NCBI GenBank assembly: GCA_003242885.1
Contig: QKMZ01000017.1
Span: 50,026-114,025 of the forward strand
Source of the DNA: Candidatus Melainabacteria bacterium
GTDB lineage: Bacteria > Cyanobacteriota > Vampirovibrionia > Obscuribacterales > Obscuribacteraceae
Direction of reading: 5' to 3'
DNA: 64,000 bases
Numbering within the stretch: position 1 is the first letter of the stretch; the number at the start of each line of letters is the position of its first letter. Of this stretch, positions 17,379-25,234 are shown piece by piece. Position numbers and translations under genes: made by a program. The notes beneath the pieces are model-generated. The model did no database searches. It was given only the letters and a program-made list of their open reading frames with translations, and was not told the DNA's origin.

Positions 17379-17666
17379 TTAGCTCTCAGTTGTTTCGACG
17401 GTAACAGTCACCTCCTTGCCGAGCTTGTACAAGAACTTCACGAGAAGTTCCGCGCTAAATTTGTCGATGCTCAAATTCAAGATTTCAGAAATTCTGGGTT
17501 GTTTAACTCCAAGTTTCTGAGCGGCTTGTTGTTGAGACATGCCTGTCTGCAAAAGCTCCTGCTTGAGTTGTCCAATCAGTACGGTGCGAAGTGCCAGACA
17601 CTGACCTTCAGCCGAGGGCACACCTTTCTTGCGAAACATCTGCCTGTAGTATTTGACTTCGTTCAT
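17379..17666 (-). CDS. XRE-family HTH protein (HigA-like antitoxin/regulator), orphan
   Basis: 95 aa. The HTH is GQLKQELLQTGMSQQQAAQKLGVKQPRISEILNLSIDKFSAELLVKFLYKLGKEVTVTV, very like the HigA/HTH_37 antitoxins in which the helix is followed by a short beta tail (VTVTVE). No HigB-like RelE-fold toxin is next to it. It sits between the primase and its degenerate paralogue, in the same direction, and could repress the replication genes. Confidence 0.8.
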   Translation of the reverse strand: MNEVKYYRQMFRKKGVPSAEGQCLALRTVLIGQLKQELLQTGMSQQQAAQKLGVKQPRISEILNLSIDKFSAELLVKFLYKLGKEVTVTVETTES

Positions 17667-17745
17667 GTGCAGTTGCTTTCTAGCTTGTGATTTGCCGAGA
17701 CAGATTTATACGTGATTTCGTATAAGCATGATCCGACTTCCAAAT

Positions 17746-19149
17746 TTATGACGTATTTGTTCCGAACGGCAGCGTCAGCTGCTCGTATGAATCCCAGTCA
17801 GTGTCTGCATTTTTAGATGCACTGACTTCTTTCTTTTTCTTTGCAGGTCCATCTCTAGACGATGATTTTCGCGATTGCGATTTCTTTAAATCAGTATTCT
17901 CTGACCGAGGAGGCGGACGTTCATTTGAACCTTCATGCATGAATAAAAGTGTTTGAACCATTGATTCTTCAGCGTCAGCTTGAGATTCCAAACTGAGAGG
18001 TTCTGCGGACAGACCTTTATCCTCAGCCGGATCTAAATTCTCAGACATGGCTTCTGTACTTTGCAGCTCAACAATTTGTGGTGCAAGAGTTCCTTCAGTA
18101 ACATCTTTGTCTCGAGCGAAAAGCTGTTTTTCGCAGTCTTCTGTTTCTGAATCAATTTGCTCAGTCGAAATCAAAGCAATGGGATCAATGCAAACAGGGT
18201 CAAAATAATCACTTGTCTGGTCAGACTGGACAAGTTGGTCATCATGGACAATTGCCTGAAACTCTTGCTCCTGTTCGATTTCAAGGATGTCGTCCTGAGT
18301 CTGAACAAGTTGCAACAGGGCAGTTTCGAAATCATTGTCTTGTGCCTGGACAAACTTCTCTGTTTCCAGGTCAGATGAAAACTGCTCACTCTTTTCAACC
18401 AAGCCGGTTGGCGTTTCTATGGGAGAAAAGTCCATCTGCTTATCTGTCTCGATTGTCTGGACAGAAGTTTCTAGTGGTGTGAAATCGATGAGTGTTTCTG
18501 GAACTTCATCCTTAATAGATTGAATTGCCGGCACCTGAAGCATTGCGTTCTCAAAAGTTTCATAGGCAACAGCGTTTGTTCGCAAGTCTTGCATGAACAT
18601 CGAAACAGCGTTCTGAAAAGACATTTCCGATGCAGCAACAACGCGCACAAGGTCGTCATTCAACCAGTTAAAACTGGCTTGGAGTGGAATTTGAAGTGGT
18701 GCGCCGGAAGGAAGTATAGATACGGCCTCCGAATCCACATCAAACCAGTTGTTCTTTAGCCACGTCGCAGCTACCTTAACAGCGGTCGGAGTAGCAACAG
18801 ACTCGGCAAAGAAGACAAAGATTTGCCAGAGTTCTAGTTCATCTATATAAAAGGTTTTCGGTTGAAGACCAGTGTCTCGGAGCTGTTTTTGGAGATTTTT
18901 AGTCGTCTGAAAAGCTGTTGGGGACTTAGTTCCATCTATTTGAATAACAAGGAATTTGCTTTTATCTATTACTCCAAAAGCACGACGTACAGAAGAATCT
19001 GCTGAAAGACTGGAGATCAGCTCGTCGTCAGAAAGATAGTGCCACTGGCTGGTCGCTCGCCATGTCTTAGAACTTTTCGAGCGAACATATGTTTGATGAC
19101 GTTCCGCAAACAACCTGAGGAATGCAGACAGCTCGTTTCTATCAGCCAA
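17746..19149 (-). CDS. Degenerate primase paralogue with long acidic tail
   Basis: 467 aa. The first 190 residues follow the AEP primase at 15390 step by step but the catalytic residues are changed: FLVIQIDGTKSPT in place of FAVLDIDAESPYH (first Asp lost), ELWQIFVFFAESV in place of SGWHLYIFFDELV (His to Gln), and VSILPSG in place of LEIFPN (Glu lost). The structural run LQIPLQASFNWLNDD is retained. The remaining ~270 residues are acidic, low complexity (Glu/Asp/Gln/Ser) and end in a Lys-rich patch. It is probably inactive as a primase and may be an origin-binding, scaffold or regulatory subunit. Confidence 0.7.
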   Translation of the reverse strand: MADRNELSAFLRLFAERHQTYVRSKSSKTWRATSQWHYLSDDELISSLSADSSVRRAFGVIDKSKFLVIQIDGTKSPTAFQTTKNLQKQLRDTGLQPKTFYIDELELWQIFVFFAESVATPTAVKVAATWLKNNWFDVDSEAVSILPSGAPLQIPLQASFNWLNDDLVRVVAASEMSFQNAVSMFMQDLRTNAVAYETFENAMLQVPAIQSIKDEVPETLIDFTPLETSVQTIETDKQMDFSPIETPTGLVEKSEQFSSDLETEKFVQAQDNDFETALLQLVQTQDDILEIEQEQEFQAIVHDDQLVQSDQTSDYFDPVCIDPIALISTEQIDSETEDCEKQLFARDKDVTEGTLAPQIVELQSTEAMSENLDPAEDKGLSAEPLSLESQADAEESMVQTLLFMHEGSNERPPPRSENTDLKKSQSRKSSSRDGPAKKKKEVSASKNADTDWDSYEQLTLPFGTNTS

Positions 19150-19242
19150 CGCGGGTACAGAAGACTCCTTCTGTAGGTCCTCACGAGTATTAATGGCTAG
19201 TCTCTCTTTCTAGTATTTATTGAACGGAAATTTGATTTTGGT

Positions 19243-19264
19243 GACACCACTTGCGGTGTCTTTT
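19243..19264 (+). terminator. Rightward terminator upstream of the degenerate primase gene
   Basis: GACACC-ACTTGC-GGTGTC followed by TTTT, 94 bp upstream of the start of the leftward gene at 19149. Like those near 17.35 and 52.43 kb it would end a short transcript running antisense to a primase-type leader. No convincing -35/-10 pair is seen for this one. Confidence 0.5.
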
Positions 19265-19347
19265 ATAGATCGATCAGATCCTAAAGCCCGGAGAAGAAAT
19301 GATCAAGATCTATTTGGGCTGATCTGCGTTAGTTTTTGAGCTTTTGC

Positions 19348-19566
19348 CTAGACTGACCGGACAGAATATACAAAGAATGTCTAGACAGTCCAGTTCCAAT
19401 CCTCAGACAAGATAGCATATGTCTAGACGGACTAGACGGTCAAGACATATTTTAATTTTGCGGCACCAGATTCGGTATCGATCCATTCCCTTACCTTGGT
19501 CAAAATTCTGACTAGACAGCAAAGAAAATCAGTCTAGACAGTCCAGTCATTCGAGTCTAGACAGTC
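19348..19566. repeat. GTCTAGAC iteron-like cluster in the divergent replication region
   Basis: Copies of CTAGAC-type repeats: 19348 (CTAGACTGACCGGACAG), 19379 (GTCTAGACAGTCCAG), 19421 and 19432 (GTCTAGACGGACTAGACGGTC), 19511 (ACTAGACAG), 19532 (GTCTAGACAGTCCAG) and 19555 (GTCTAGACAGTC). A further copy overlaps the start codon at 19747 (ATGACTAGACTGTCT). The palindromic core GTCTAGAC suggests dimer binding by the adjacent HTH protein or the primase. The 597-bp gap 19150-19746 is the best candidate for an origin, centromere or operator of module A. Confidence 0.75.
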
Positions 19567-19746
19567 TACGCACCACACCCATGGCGCGACCAGTCACGCC
19601 CCGCCAACCCCGTCCCGTCGACATTTACAGGGGCAGGGCAGTCAAAGTCATTTGTCCAGACAAAGTTTCAAACTAAAACAGGTGCACCAAATACGGTTTT
19701 TCACTATAATGACCAAGTCGCCCGTTACTAGATTTGGATATATCCG

Positions 19747-20415
19747 ATGACTAGACTGTCTAAGCAACCCATGGCAAAAATGCCTTCAATGTCTGACCAG
19801 CCTGTCCAGACATTGGCTCAAGAAGGCAGCTGGATGTCCCTTCAAGAAGCTGTCCAGGCAACGGGTGTATCGGAAAAAACGTTGCGCCGCTACGTGAAGA
19901 AAAAGGCACTTCAGTCTAAACGGTTGGGCAAACTTGCAAATTCGCCTCTGCAAGTATGGATTACGCCGGAATTTGCAAAGGACGTTAACGACGATATTCC
20001 GGAGGAACAAGATGACCTCGATGTTGTCGATGCGGAGTCGGAAAGCATTGAAGATGAATATATAGAAGAAGACTTTTCACCGGAAGAAAAGCCTCGATCT
20101 AATCCTTCGCAAGAAGTTGAGCAGATCATAAAGACTATCGCAGAACAGTTCGGAAACAAGCTCGACGAGCAGAAGGAAGTCATCTTTCAATTACGTCATG
20201 AGCTGCAGGAAAAGGATACGCAACTGCGTTTGTTGCCTGACTTGCAGAAGAAATTGGAAGAAGAAGAGAAACTCAAAGATTTTGAGACGACCGCATTGAA
20301 GAAGCAAATCGAAGAGCTGAACAAAGAAAATGCTGAGCTAAAAGAAGCGGCTGAACAATCGAGCAAGGCGGCTTCACAGAAAAAAAACTTCTGGGGTTGG
20401 TTCACAGGCAAATAG
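19747..20415 (+). CDS. HTH plus coiled-coil DNA-binding protein of replication module A
   Basis: 222 aa. Residues about 30-75 form a MerR/excisionase-like HTH (MSLQEAVQATGVSEKTLRRYVKKKALQSKRLG). An acidic linker follows, then a long heptad region (about 120-205: EVEQIIKTIAEQFGNKLDEQKEVIFQLRHELQEKD...EELNKENAELKE), ending in an aromatic tail FWGWFTGK. The paralogue at 52638 has the same plan and a WWARFSSWF tail. This architecture recalls KfrA-like or plasmid-partition autorepressors. It is divergent from the primase genes across the iteron cluster, so it probably binds those repeats. Confidence 0.75.
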   Translation: MTRLSKQPMAKMPSMSDQPVQTLAQEGSWMSLQEAVQATGVSEKTLRRYVKKKALQSKRLGKLANSPLQVWITPEFAKDVNDDIPEEQDDLDVVDAESESIEDEYIEEDFSPEEKPRSNPSQEVEQIIKTIAEQFGNKLDEQKEVIFQLRHELQEKDTQLRLLPDLQKKLEEEEKLKDFETTALKKQIEELNKENAELKEAAEQSSKAASQKKNFWGWFTGK

Positions 20416-20545
20416 TTAGTGCGGTGGACCTTCAGCCATCACCTTAATTTCAACGTTGGTGCCCACCGGCTTCAAGGTCGGTCTTTGGACTGATCTGAAC
20501 GCAAAACAAAAAATCTTTGATTTAAGAGCAGTTTGAACTCACCTC

Positions 20546-21268
20546 TTGCAAAGAGAGAAATTGCTGCTAAAAATCCGACTGAACAAAAGAGTAATTTTGT
20601 TCAGTCAAGAGAAACAGCAATGGACCATATATCTACTCTCTGCACTTGCATCCAAAAACATGCCCGCATATACTGAACGATATATCTCGCTAGAAAGATT
20701 TTGTTCAATGCCCGGTCAAGCTGCAATTTTGAAAGACAAGGATATCCAAAACATATTCCAAGTCATTCCGTCTCCTCGAAACAAACTTCTCTTTGCAATT
20801 GGCATATACACCGGGTTACGCATCGGCGAAATCGTCCGCCTCGAAACCGACCAGGTGATTACCGAGAACGGAACAGTCAGAAACAAACTGACTGTCAAAC
20901 GCCTGAAGAAGCGCGGGACTGTCTACAGCGACATTCCCATTCACCCAAAACTAAGATCGTATATTCGAGAATACGCATTGTCGACAACACTTGGGACCTG
21001 GCTCTTCCCGTCCGACCGATCGGCAAGCGGCCATATCGAGCGCGTGCAAGGGCACTACATTCTGCGAAGCGCTTACGATGCACTTCGACTTGATGGAACC
21101 AAAACACATTCAATGCGCAGGACTTTTCTAACAACACTTAGTCGAATGGGTGTGCCACTACGCACGGTGCAAGAGATGTCTGGGCACTCTTCACTTTCAC
21201 AACTGCAGGCGTATCTTGCAGTCGATCCGGAAGACACTCGCGATGCGGTGCATAGGCTGAAATATTAG
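20546..21268 (+). CDS. Tyrosine recombinase/integrase
   Basis: 240 aa. Catalytic residues of the phage-integrase family in order: Arg in YTGLRIGEIVRL, Lys in LTVKRLKKRG, HSMRR (His-x-x-Arg), SGHSS (His) and the nucleophile Tyr in LQAYLAVDPEDTRDAV. The N-terminal DNA-binding domain is short, and the start may be ATG 20660 (MPAYTERYISL). It belongs to a different branch from the FimB-like pair at 31322 and 49112. It is followed after 2 bp by an unknown gene, so the two form a unit that may be a mobile insertion next to replication module A. Confidence 0.9.
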   Translation: MQREKLLLKIRLNKRVILFSQEKQQWTIYLLSALASKNMPAYTERYISLERFCSMPGQAAILKDKDIQNIFQVIPSPRNKLLFAIGIYTGLRIGEIVRLETDQVITENGTVRNKLTVKRLKKRGTVYSDIPIHPKLRSYIREYALSTTLGTWLFPSDRSASGHIERVQGHYILRSAYDALRLDGTKTHSMRRTFLTTLSRMGVPLRTVQEMSGHSSLSQLQAYLAVDPEDTRDAVHRLKY

Positions 21269-21270
21269 GA

Positions 21271-22137
21271 ATGATTTCAATGCAGTCGGTTTCCAAAACA
21301 AAATACTCAGAACTGGAAAAGGAAGTAATGCTGCTACTTGCAGCATGGGAATTGATTCTTGACCTGGTTAATTACGACAAACTTGAAATGGACTATTTCA
21401 AGGAAGGAACTGTGATGTTCCAAAATGATGCGCAAAGACGCTTATTTCACGTACTATTCGCAGATTTTTTATCAGCGCCACGATACGAAGCTTTCAGACC
21501 GGGCATGACCGAAAAGGACAAAACAGAAAGCTTTATGCGACTGCTCACAAGGGTGGTGGAAAAACCTTTACTCTCTACAGAAGTTAAGCCGTTGAAAAAG
21601 GCTATTGATAATATCGACAAGTTTTTTGGTGAGAAATTCGTCCTTAATGATATGTGGTTACCCACTATCGATCGACATGCCACCATCAAAATAGATCCGA
21701 AAACTCTTCTCTTGCTATGCGGTAATCATGTAAAACACAGTTTTTCTAGGCTAGAAATAGATGCGAGAGCTTTAGTCAAAGTGTTTAAGGAAAACGACAT
21801 TGATATTGGCATAGACGAAGTATTCATGATACTTCCAGAGTTATTGGAGTGGTTTTTGATTGTTTACTATCAAAATGAGAAATCAATTGTCAATCTCTTG
21901 AACGAACTTCGCTGGGGACTTTATCGCTATATTCGTGAAGAATTCGAAAGAAGTTTCTTTTGGAAAGAGCCATATATGGGCGTAAGACAATACGGGTTCA
22001 ATGTACCAAAGGAATGTGCGACTAGGATTGGTTCACATTGTTATTGGGAATTGATGAACGCCGTTCGACGTGAACCCAATTTCCCATTGTTTGAAAATCA
22101 ACGTGCTTTGCGTTTGATTTTTGACTTTAAATCATAA
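21271..22137 (+). CDS. Unknown helical protein cotranscribed with the recombinase
   Basis: 288 aa, nearly all helical. The middle segment LLLLCGNHVKHSFSRLEIDARAL has a G-N-x-x-K-H pattern resembling the active-site region of some HEPN-like proteins, though the classical RxxxxH is not complete. Charged N-terminus, aromatic C-terminus. The start follows the recombinase stop by 2 bp, which argues for cotranscription. A terminator-like hairpin follows. Defence or element-maintenance function is only a guess from the location. Confidence 0.55.
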   Translation: MISMQSVSKTKYSELEKEVMLLLAAWELILDLVNYDKLEMDYFKEGTVMFQNDAQRRLFHVLFADFLSAPRYEAFRPGMTEKDKTESFMRLLTRVVEKPLLSTEVKPLKKAIDNIDKFFGEKFVLNDMWLPTIDRHATIKIDPKTLLLLCGNHVKHSFSRLEIDARALVKVFKENDIDIGIDEVFMILPELLEWFLIVYYQNEKSIVNLLNELRWGLYRYIREEFERSFFWKEPYMGVRQYGFNVPKECATRIGSHCYWELMNAVRREPNFPLFENQRALRLIFDFKS

Positions 22138-22158
22138 GATAGCTTGCTGAGAGAAATG

Positions 22159-22182
22159 GGGCAGGCTCTCGAGCGCCTGCCC
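22159..22182 (-). terminator. Stem-loop serving the convergent 21271 gene and the tiny 22197 ORF
   Basis: GGGCAGG-CTCTCGAGCG-CCTGCCC, a 7-bp GC-rich stem between two convergent coding sequences, with ATTTCTCTC on the minus-strand exit side. Confidence 0.6.
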
Positions 22183-22196
22183 TTAAGTTCAGTTGA

Positions 22197-22265
22197 TCAG
22201 TGAGTTCGCAATATTAGAGCCGTCCATACAGTTATCAGTGCGAATAACGCAATCAATTCTTGCAT
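22197..22265 (-). CDS. Tiny hydrophobic peptide (22 aa), possible type I toxin-like
   Basis: Not in the ORF track. On the minus strand AAGGAGG lies 5 bp before ATG at 22265. The peptide MQELIALFALITVWTALILRTH is a single membrane helix with a basic end, and a stem-loop follows 15 bp after its TGA. A near-perfect Shine-Dalgarno plus a terminator argue for real translation. Small hydrophobic peptides of this form include type I toxins (TisB/Ldr-like in style) and membrane-complex subunits. No antisense antitoxin RNA could be proved; the 190 bp upstream is otherwise empty. Confidence 0.55.
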   Translation of the reverse strand: MQELIALFALITVWTALILRTH

Positions 22266-22459
22266 TTCAACCTCCTTGGTGTCAGCGTCGAGAATCCTAT
22301 TCTCAATCGCCATGTAAGTGCTTACGAAGGCAGCCGTTACTGCCGTTGTTTGATAGTAGTCGCATACTCAAAAAGTCTATGCCAAAGAAAATCAGGGTAT
22401 ATAACGTATCCACAAACTCTGTAAAAGAAACTTTCTAGACAGTTTAATCGTATCCACTT

Positions 22460-23008
22460 ATGTCGAAACCCAAAAAGTACAAGGACATTCACATTCGACT
22501 GACCGAATGGCAGTTGAAGGAAATTGACCATTTAGTCTTTAGATCAAAGAAGTTCAAAAGCAGAACCAGCTTCATTCGAGCAGCGATTACTTCTCAGCTG
22601 GAAGAGCAGAAGCGAGAAACTGTCCGTACGCAATTCCAACAAGTCATAGACTCTATAGGTCTTTTCCAAGACGAAGTAATCAGTGCCTTGCTTCTTTGTT
22701 GGCGTGCGGCAGCTGAAAGCATTGCAGTAGATCTTGAAATTCAGAGAAGAAATTTGCCTAACAACAGCGAGGAGGAAATAAGTAAGTTAAAAAGACTAGC
22801 CAAAGAACGCTCAAACAAGTGGGCCTCCGAATGGAAAGCAGCTTCGGCTATCGATCTAGCTGAACTGAAGCATTCTCCAAAGAAAACAAAAGTGAGAGCA
22901 ACCAAACCGGTTGATGGACAGCAACTGATCGATAGCGCTGACATTAAAGAACATTATGAAATGGGACAGGCAACCAAAAAGAAAACACGGAAACCGCAGC
23001 AAAAGTAA
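22460..23008 (+). CDS. Ribbon-helix-helix protein with helical C-terminus (MobC/ParG-like)
   Basis: 182 aa. Residues about 8-45 read KDIHIRLTEWQLKEIDHLVFRSKKFKSRTSFIRAAITSQLEEQ, a ribbon-helix-helix domain of the CopG/MobC style. The rest is helical and Lys-rich, ending KKKTRKPQQK. The two RHH proteins next to the relaxases (42489, 63229) have the same layout, so this may be a third plasmid accessory or a regulator. No relaxase is adjacent. The upstream 320 bp holds the tiny minus-strand ORF and its terminator. Confidence 0.65.
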   Translation: MSKPKKYKDIHIRLTEWQLKEIDHLVFRSKKFKSRTSFIRAAITSQLEEQKRETVRTQFQQVIDSIGLFQDEVISALLLCWRAAAESIAVDLEIQRRNLPNNSEEEISKLKRLAKERSNKWASEWKAASAIDLAELKHSPKKTKVRATKPVDGQQLIDSADIKEHYEMGQATKKKTRKPQQK

Positions 23009-23187
23009 TACGCGAGCACGGCAGATCTAAGGAAAAATGCTGTACCTGGGCGGAAATACACAAAAAAAGGTTTTCGAATGTTTTACGCGCACCAAAGGCA
23101 CCCAAGTGAAAGTAATTACTTAGCATCTGCTTTCCGCGCGAACATTAGCTTACTTTGGAAAACAATTAGCGGTTTTGACCTTTCAGA

Positions 23188-23877
23188 TTGTGGTATATGA
23201 AGTCGTGCCCACTGAGCAAAACGGCTTCATCGATGAAAGATAGTAGCGACAATAAAGTCAAAGAAACATCCAGTTTCAGCGATAAAAAAACAACACAGCC
23301 TGCAGCCAAAGAAAAGAAGCCTGGCTTGACACTTTGGACCGGGTTAAATGAAGATGCAATCAAAGAACAGATAAGTATCGCACATGTGACGGCCATAGCT
23401 GCTCGTGCCGGGATTACTATCACAAAGGACAATCAGGATCAGGGCCATGATGGGCTTTTCAAGCTCGTCAAAAGTATCAATGGCAAGCAGCGAAACGGCG
23501 CCTTTCCTCTTGCGTTTCAATTGAAAGCGAGTTCAAGGCGGGTGTCAGTAAAGAAAAACGGCGATGTTACTTATCTGATGACGCCTGACGCTTATAACAA
23601 AATTGTCGACTACAACGCCGAAGCGGAAGGGGAACAAGGTGCAGGCGTGCCTTGCATTCTGATTGTTTGTTGGTTGCATGAAAAAGGTGACGACAACTGG
23701 GTAAATAGCGCTCAAGAAGCTCTAACACTGAAAAATTGCTGTTTCTGGAAATATCTTCCAGGTTCACTGAAACAAGTGGAAAACAACAAAACGGTTGCGC
23801 TGGATAAGCTCCTAACTCCCGAGGAGCTACTTAGAGTAATGAGGTTACGGGAAGAGAACAAAAAACTAGATGGCTGA
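23188..23877 (+). CDS. DUF4365-like putative nuclease of a two-gene unit
   Basis: 229 aa; the start may be Met16 (23233). After a polar N-terminus the core reads ISIAHVTAIAARAGITITKDNQDQGHDGLFKLV...FPLAFQLKASSRRVSV. The spaced D (GHDG) and QLKAS are the Asp and Q-x-K of a PD-(D/E)xK-like fold as described for DUF4365 proteins, which occur in defence gene clusters. The C-terminus ends in LTPEELLRVMRLREE. It overlaps the next gene by 8 bp, so the two are coupled. Confidence 0.7.
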   Translation: MWYMKSCPLSKTASSMKDSSDNKVKETSSFSDKKTTQPAAKEKKPGLTLWTGLNEDAIKEQISIAHVTAIAARAGITITKDNQDQGHDGLFKLVKSINGKQRNGAFPLAFQLKASSRRVSVKKNGDVTYLMTPDAYNKIVDYNAEAEGEQGAGVPCILIVCWLHEKGDDNWVNSAQEALTLKNCCFWKYLPGSLKQVENNKTVALDKLLTPEELLRVMRLREENKKLDG

Positions 23878-25147
23878 TGATCGCATTAATCTAGTAGAAA
23901 TAGCGCACTTGATTTCATATCTTGAGCGAAACGGCTGGCGTGACGAATATAAGGATCAACACGTCCAAATTCTAGGAGGTTTCGACGATGATTCTGGTCA
24001 GCCGCTTAAAATCACAATTCCAAAAGACAAAAAATCAAGAAATTTTCAAATCCTTCTTACAGATGCTCTAGAAATGGTTAGTGCCGTTCAAAAGGAGGAT
24101 TTATCGACTGTACTCGATTACGTAACAGGGGTATCTTACGATGTACTTTCTCTCCGAATTGAAACACCTGGGAATCGCCACACAATTTCGCTAAACTCCG
24201 CAGCGCAGATAGTACCAAATCTTAAACAGCTGATTGGATATGCTGCTACCGGGCTTAAATCTCCACAACCAGTGCATAACGGTCTTTCGAGTGCAGGCAA
24301 GCGAATGGTTGAAACTTGCCAGTTCGGTCAGACCTTTATTGGTAGCTATGGATTCACGGTGCAAGCTCCTATCAAGACTAGTTTTGCACCATCTACGGTG
24401 GCTTATTCTTCAGCAAGTATTGATGAAGACGAAGATGGTGATGATGATAATGAATTGGTTGCAAAGGTAGAAGCAGAATCAAAAATAGAAAAAATTCCTA
24501 TGGAACGACGAGCCCTAATAAGACTGGTGCGCGGTTTAAAGTTCGTCAAAGAAGCTGAGGCAAACAAAAGTGTAGAACCAATTCTAGCCGGTTTTGAAGA
24601 AGGCTTAAGCGCAAATATGTGTGACGCACTCGCATCAATGCTTGAAGTTGACGAAAAACAGAATGCAAGATTCGAATATAGGTTTAGTTGGTCGCCAATC
24701 ATCGAGGTTAAGGATAGAGCGTTTTCTGAATTAATTAGTCTGCCTCCTACTGCGGCGACCAGACTACGCTCGGCATCTAGTCAGATGAAGGTCTTTGAAC
24801 ACACACCGGAGACAGTTACGATAATTGGGTTGCCATCGAGACTTGAGAATAGAGAAGGTGAAAAAGAGAACGTCAGCGCCAGAGATTTTAATGGTGTCTT
24901 TGATGCATCAGATCTGGAGAAGCGCATAACTATAAAAATCCTTCGAGTCTTGGACGGCAAGCTTCCAGTCCCAGGTTTGACTTACATTGGAGTTTTTCTT
25001 GCGTCGAAGGAGCGAGCAGAAGCTTCTCAAGCATGGGATGCGGATAAGCTGATCCAAATTTCCGGAAGGCTCGAGAAAAAAGGAAGAGAATGGTATCTGC
25101 TTAATTCGCATAGTTTTCAGCTGATTCACACTCAAAAGGATGATTAG
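23870..25147 (+). CDS. Unknown partner of the DUF4365-like protein
   Basis: 425 aa, overlapping the upstream gene by 8 bp. No family recognised. The N-terminal half (VEIAHLISYLERNGWRDEYKDQHVQILGG...ITIPKDKKSRNFQILLTDALEMV) looks alpha/beta. An acidic patch DEDEDGDDDNE lies near 190. The C-terminal half (about 285-425) is beta-rich and includes VTIIGLPSRLENREGE and VFLASKERAEASQAWDADKLIQISGRLEKKGREWYL, which could be an OB-like fold. Tight coupling and location support a two-component defence unit with DUF4365 as effector. This is inference. Confidence 0.6.
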   Translation: MADDRINLVEIAHLISYLERNGWRDEYKDQHVQILGGFDDDSGQPLKITIPKDKKSRNFQILLTDALEMVSAVQKEDLSTVLDYVTGVSYDVLSLRIETPGNRHTISLNSAAQIVPNLKQLIGYAATGLKSPQPVHNGLSSAGKRMVETCQFGQTFIGSYGFTVQAPIKTSFAPSTVAYSSASIDEDEDGDDDNELVAKVEAESKIEKIPMERRALIRLVRGLKFVKEAEANKSVEPILAGFEEGLSANMCDALASMLEVDEKQNARFEYRFSWSPIIEVKDRAFSELISLPPTAATRLRSASSQMKVFEHTPETVTIIGLPSRLENREGEKENVSARDFNGVFDASDLEKRITIKILRVLDGKLPVPGLTYIGVFLASKERAEASQAWDADKLIQISGRLEKKGREWYLLNSHSFQLIHTQKDD

Positions 25148-25234
25148 ATCCTGACACGAATTTGACATCAGAAGTTGCAGATGTAAGCAACAACAAAATG
25201 TTGTGCATAAATGAAAAACTGAAGGAGCTTTCAG

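Noticed and set aside
17379-17745. HigBA toxin-antitoxin pair
   Set aside because: Only the HTH (HigA-like) part is present; no RelE-fold toxin ORF on either side.
22193-22438. Plus-strand ORF of 81 aa
   Set aside because: Overlaps the better supported minus-strand micro-ORF with an AAGGAGG site; no motif.
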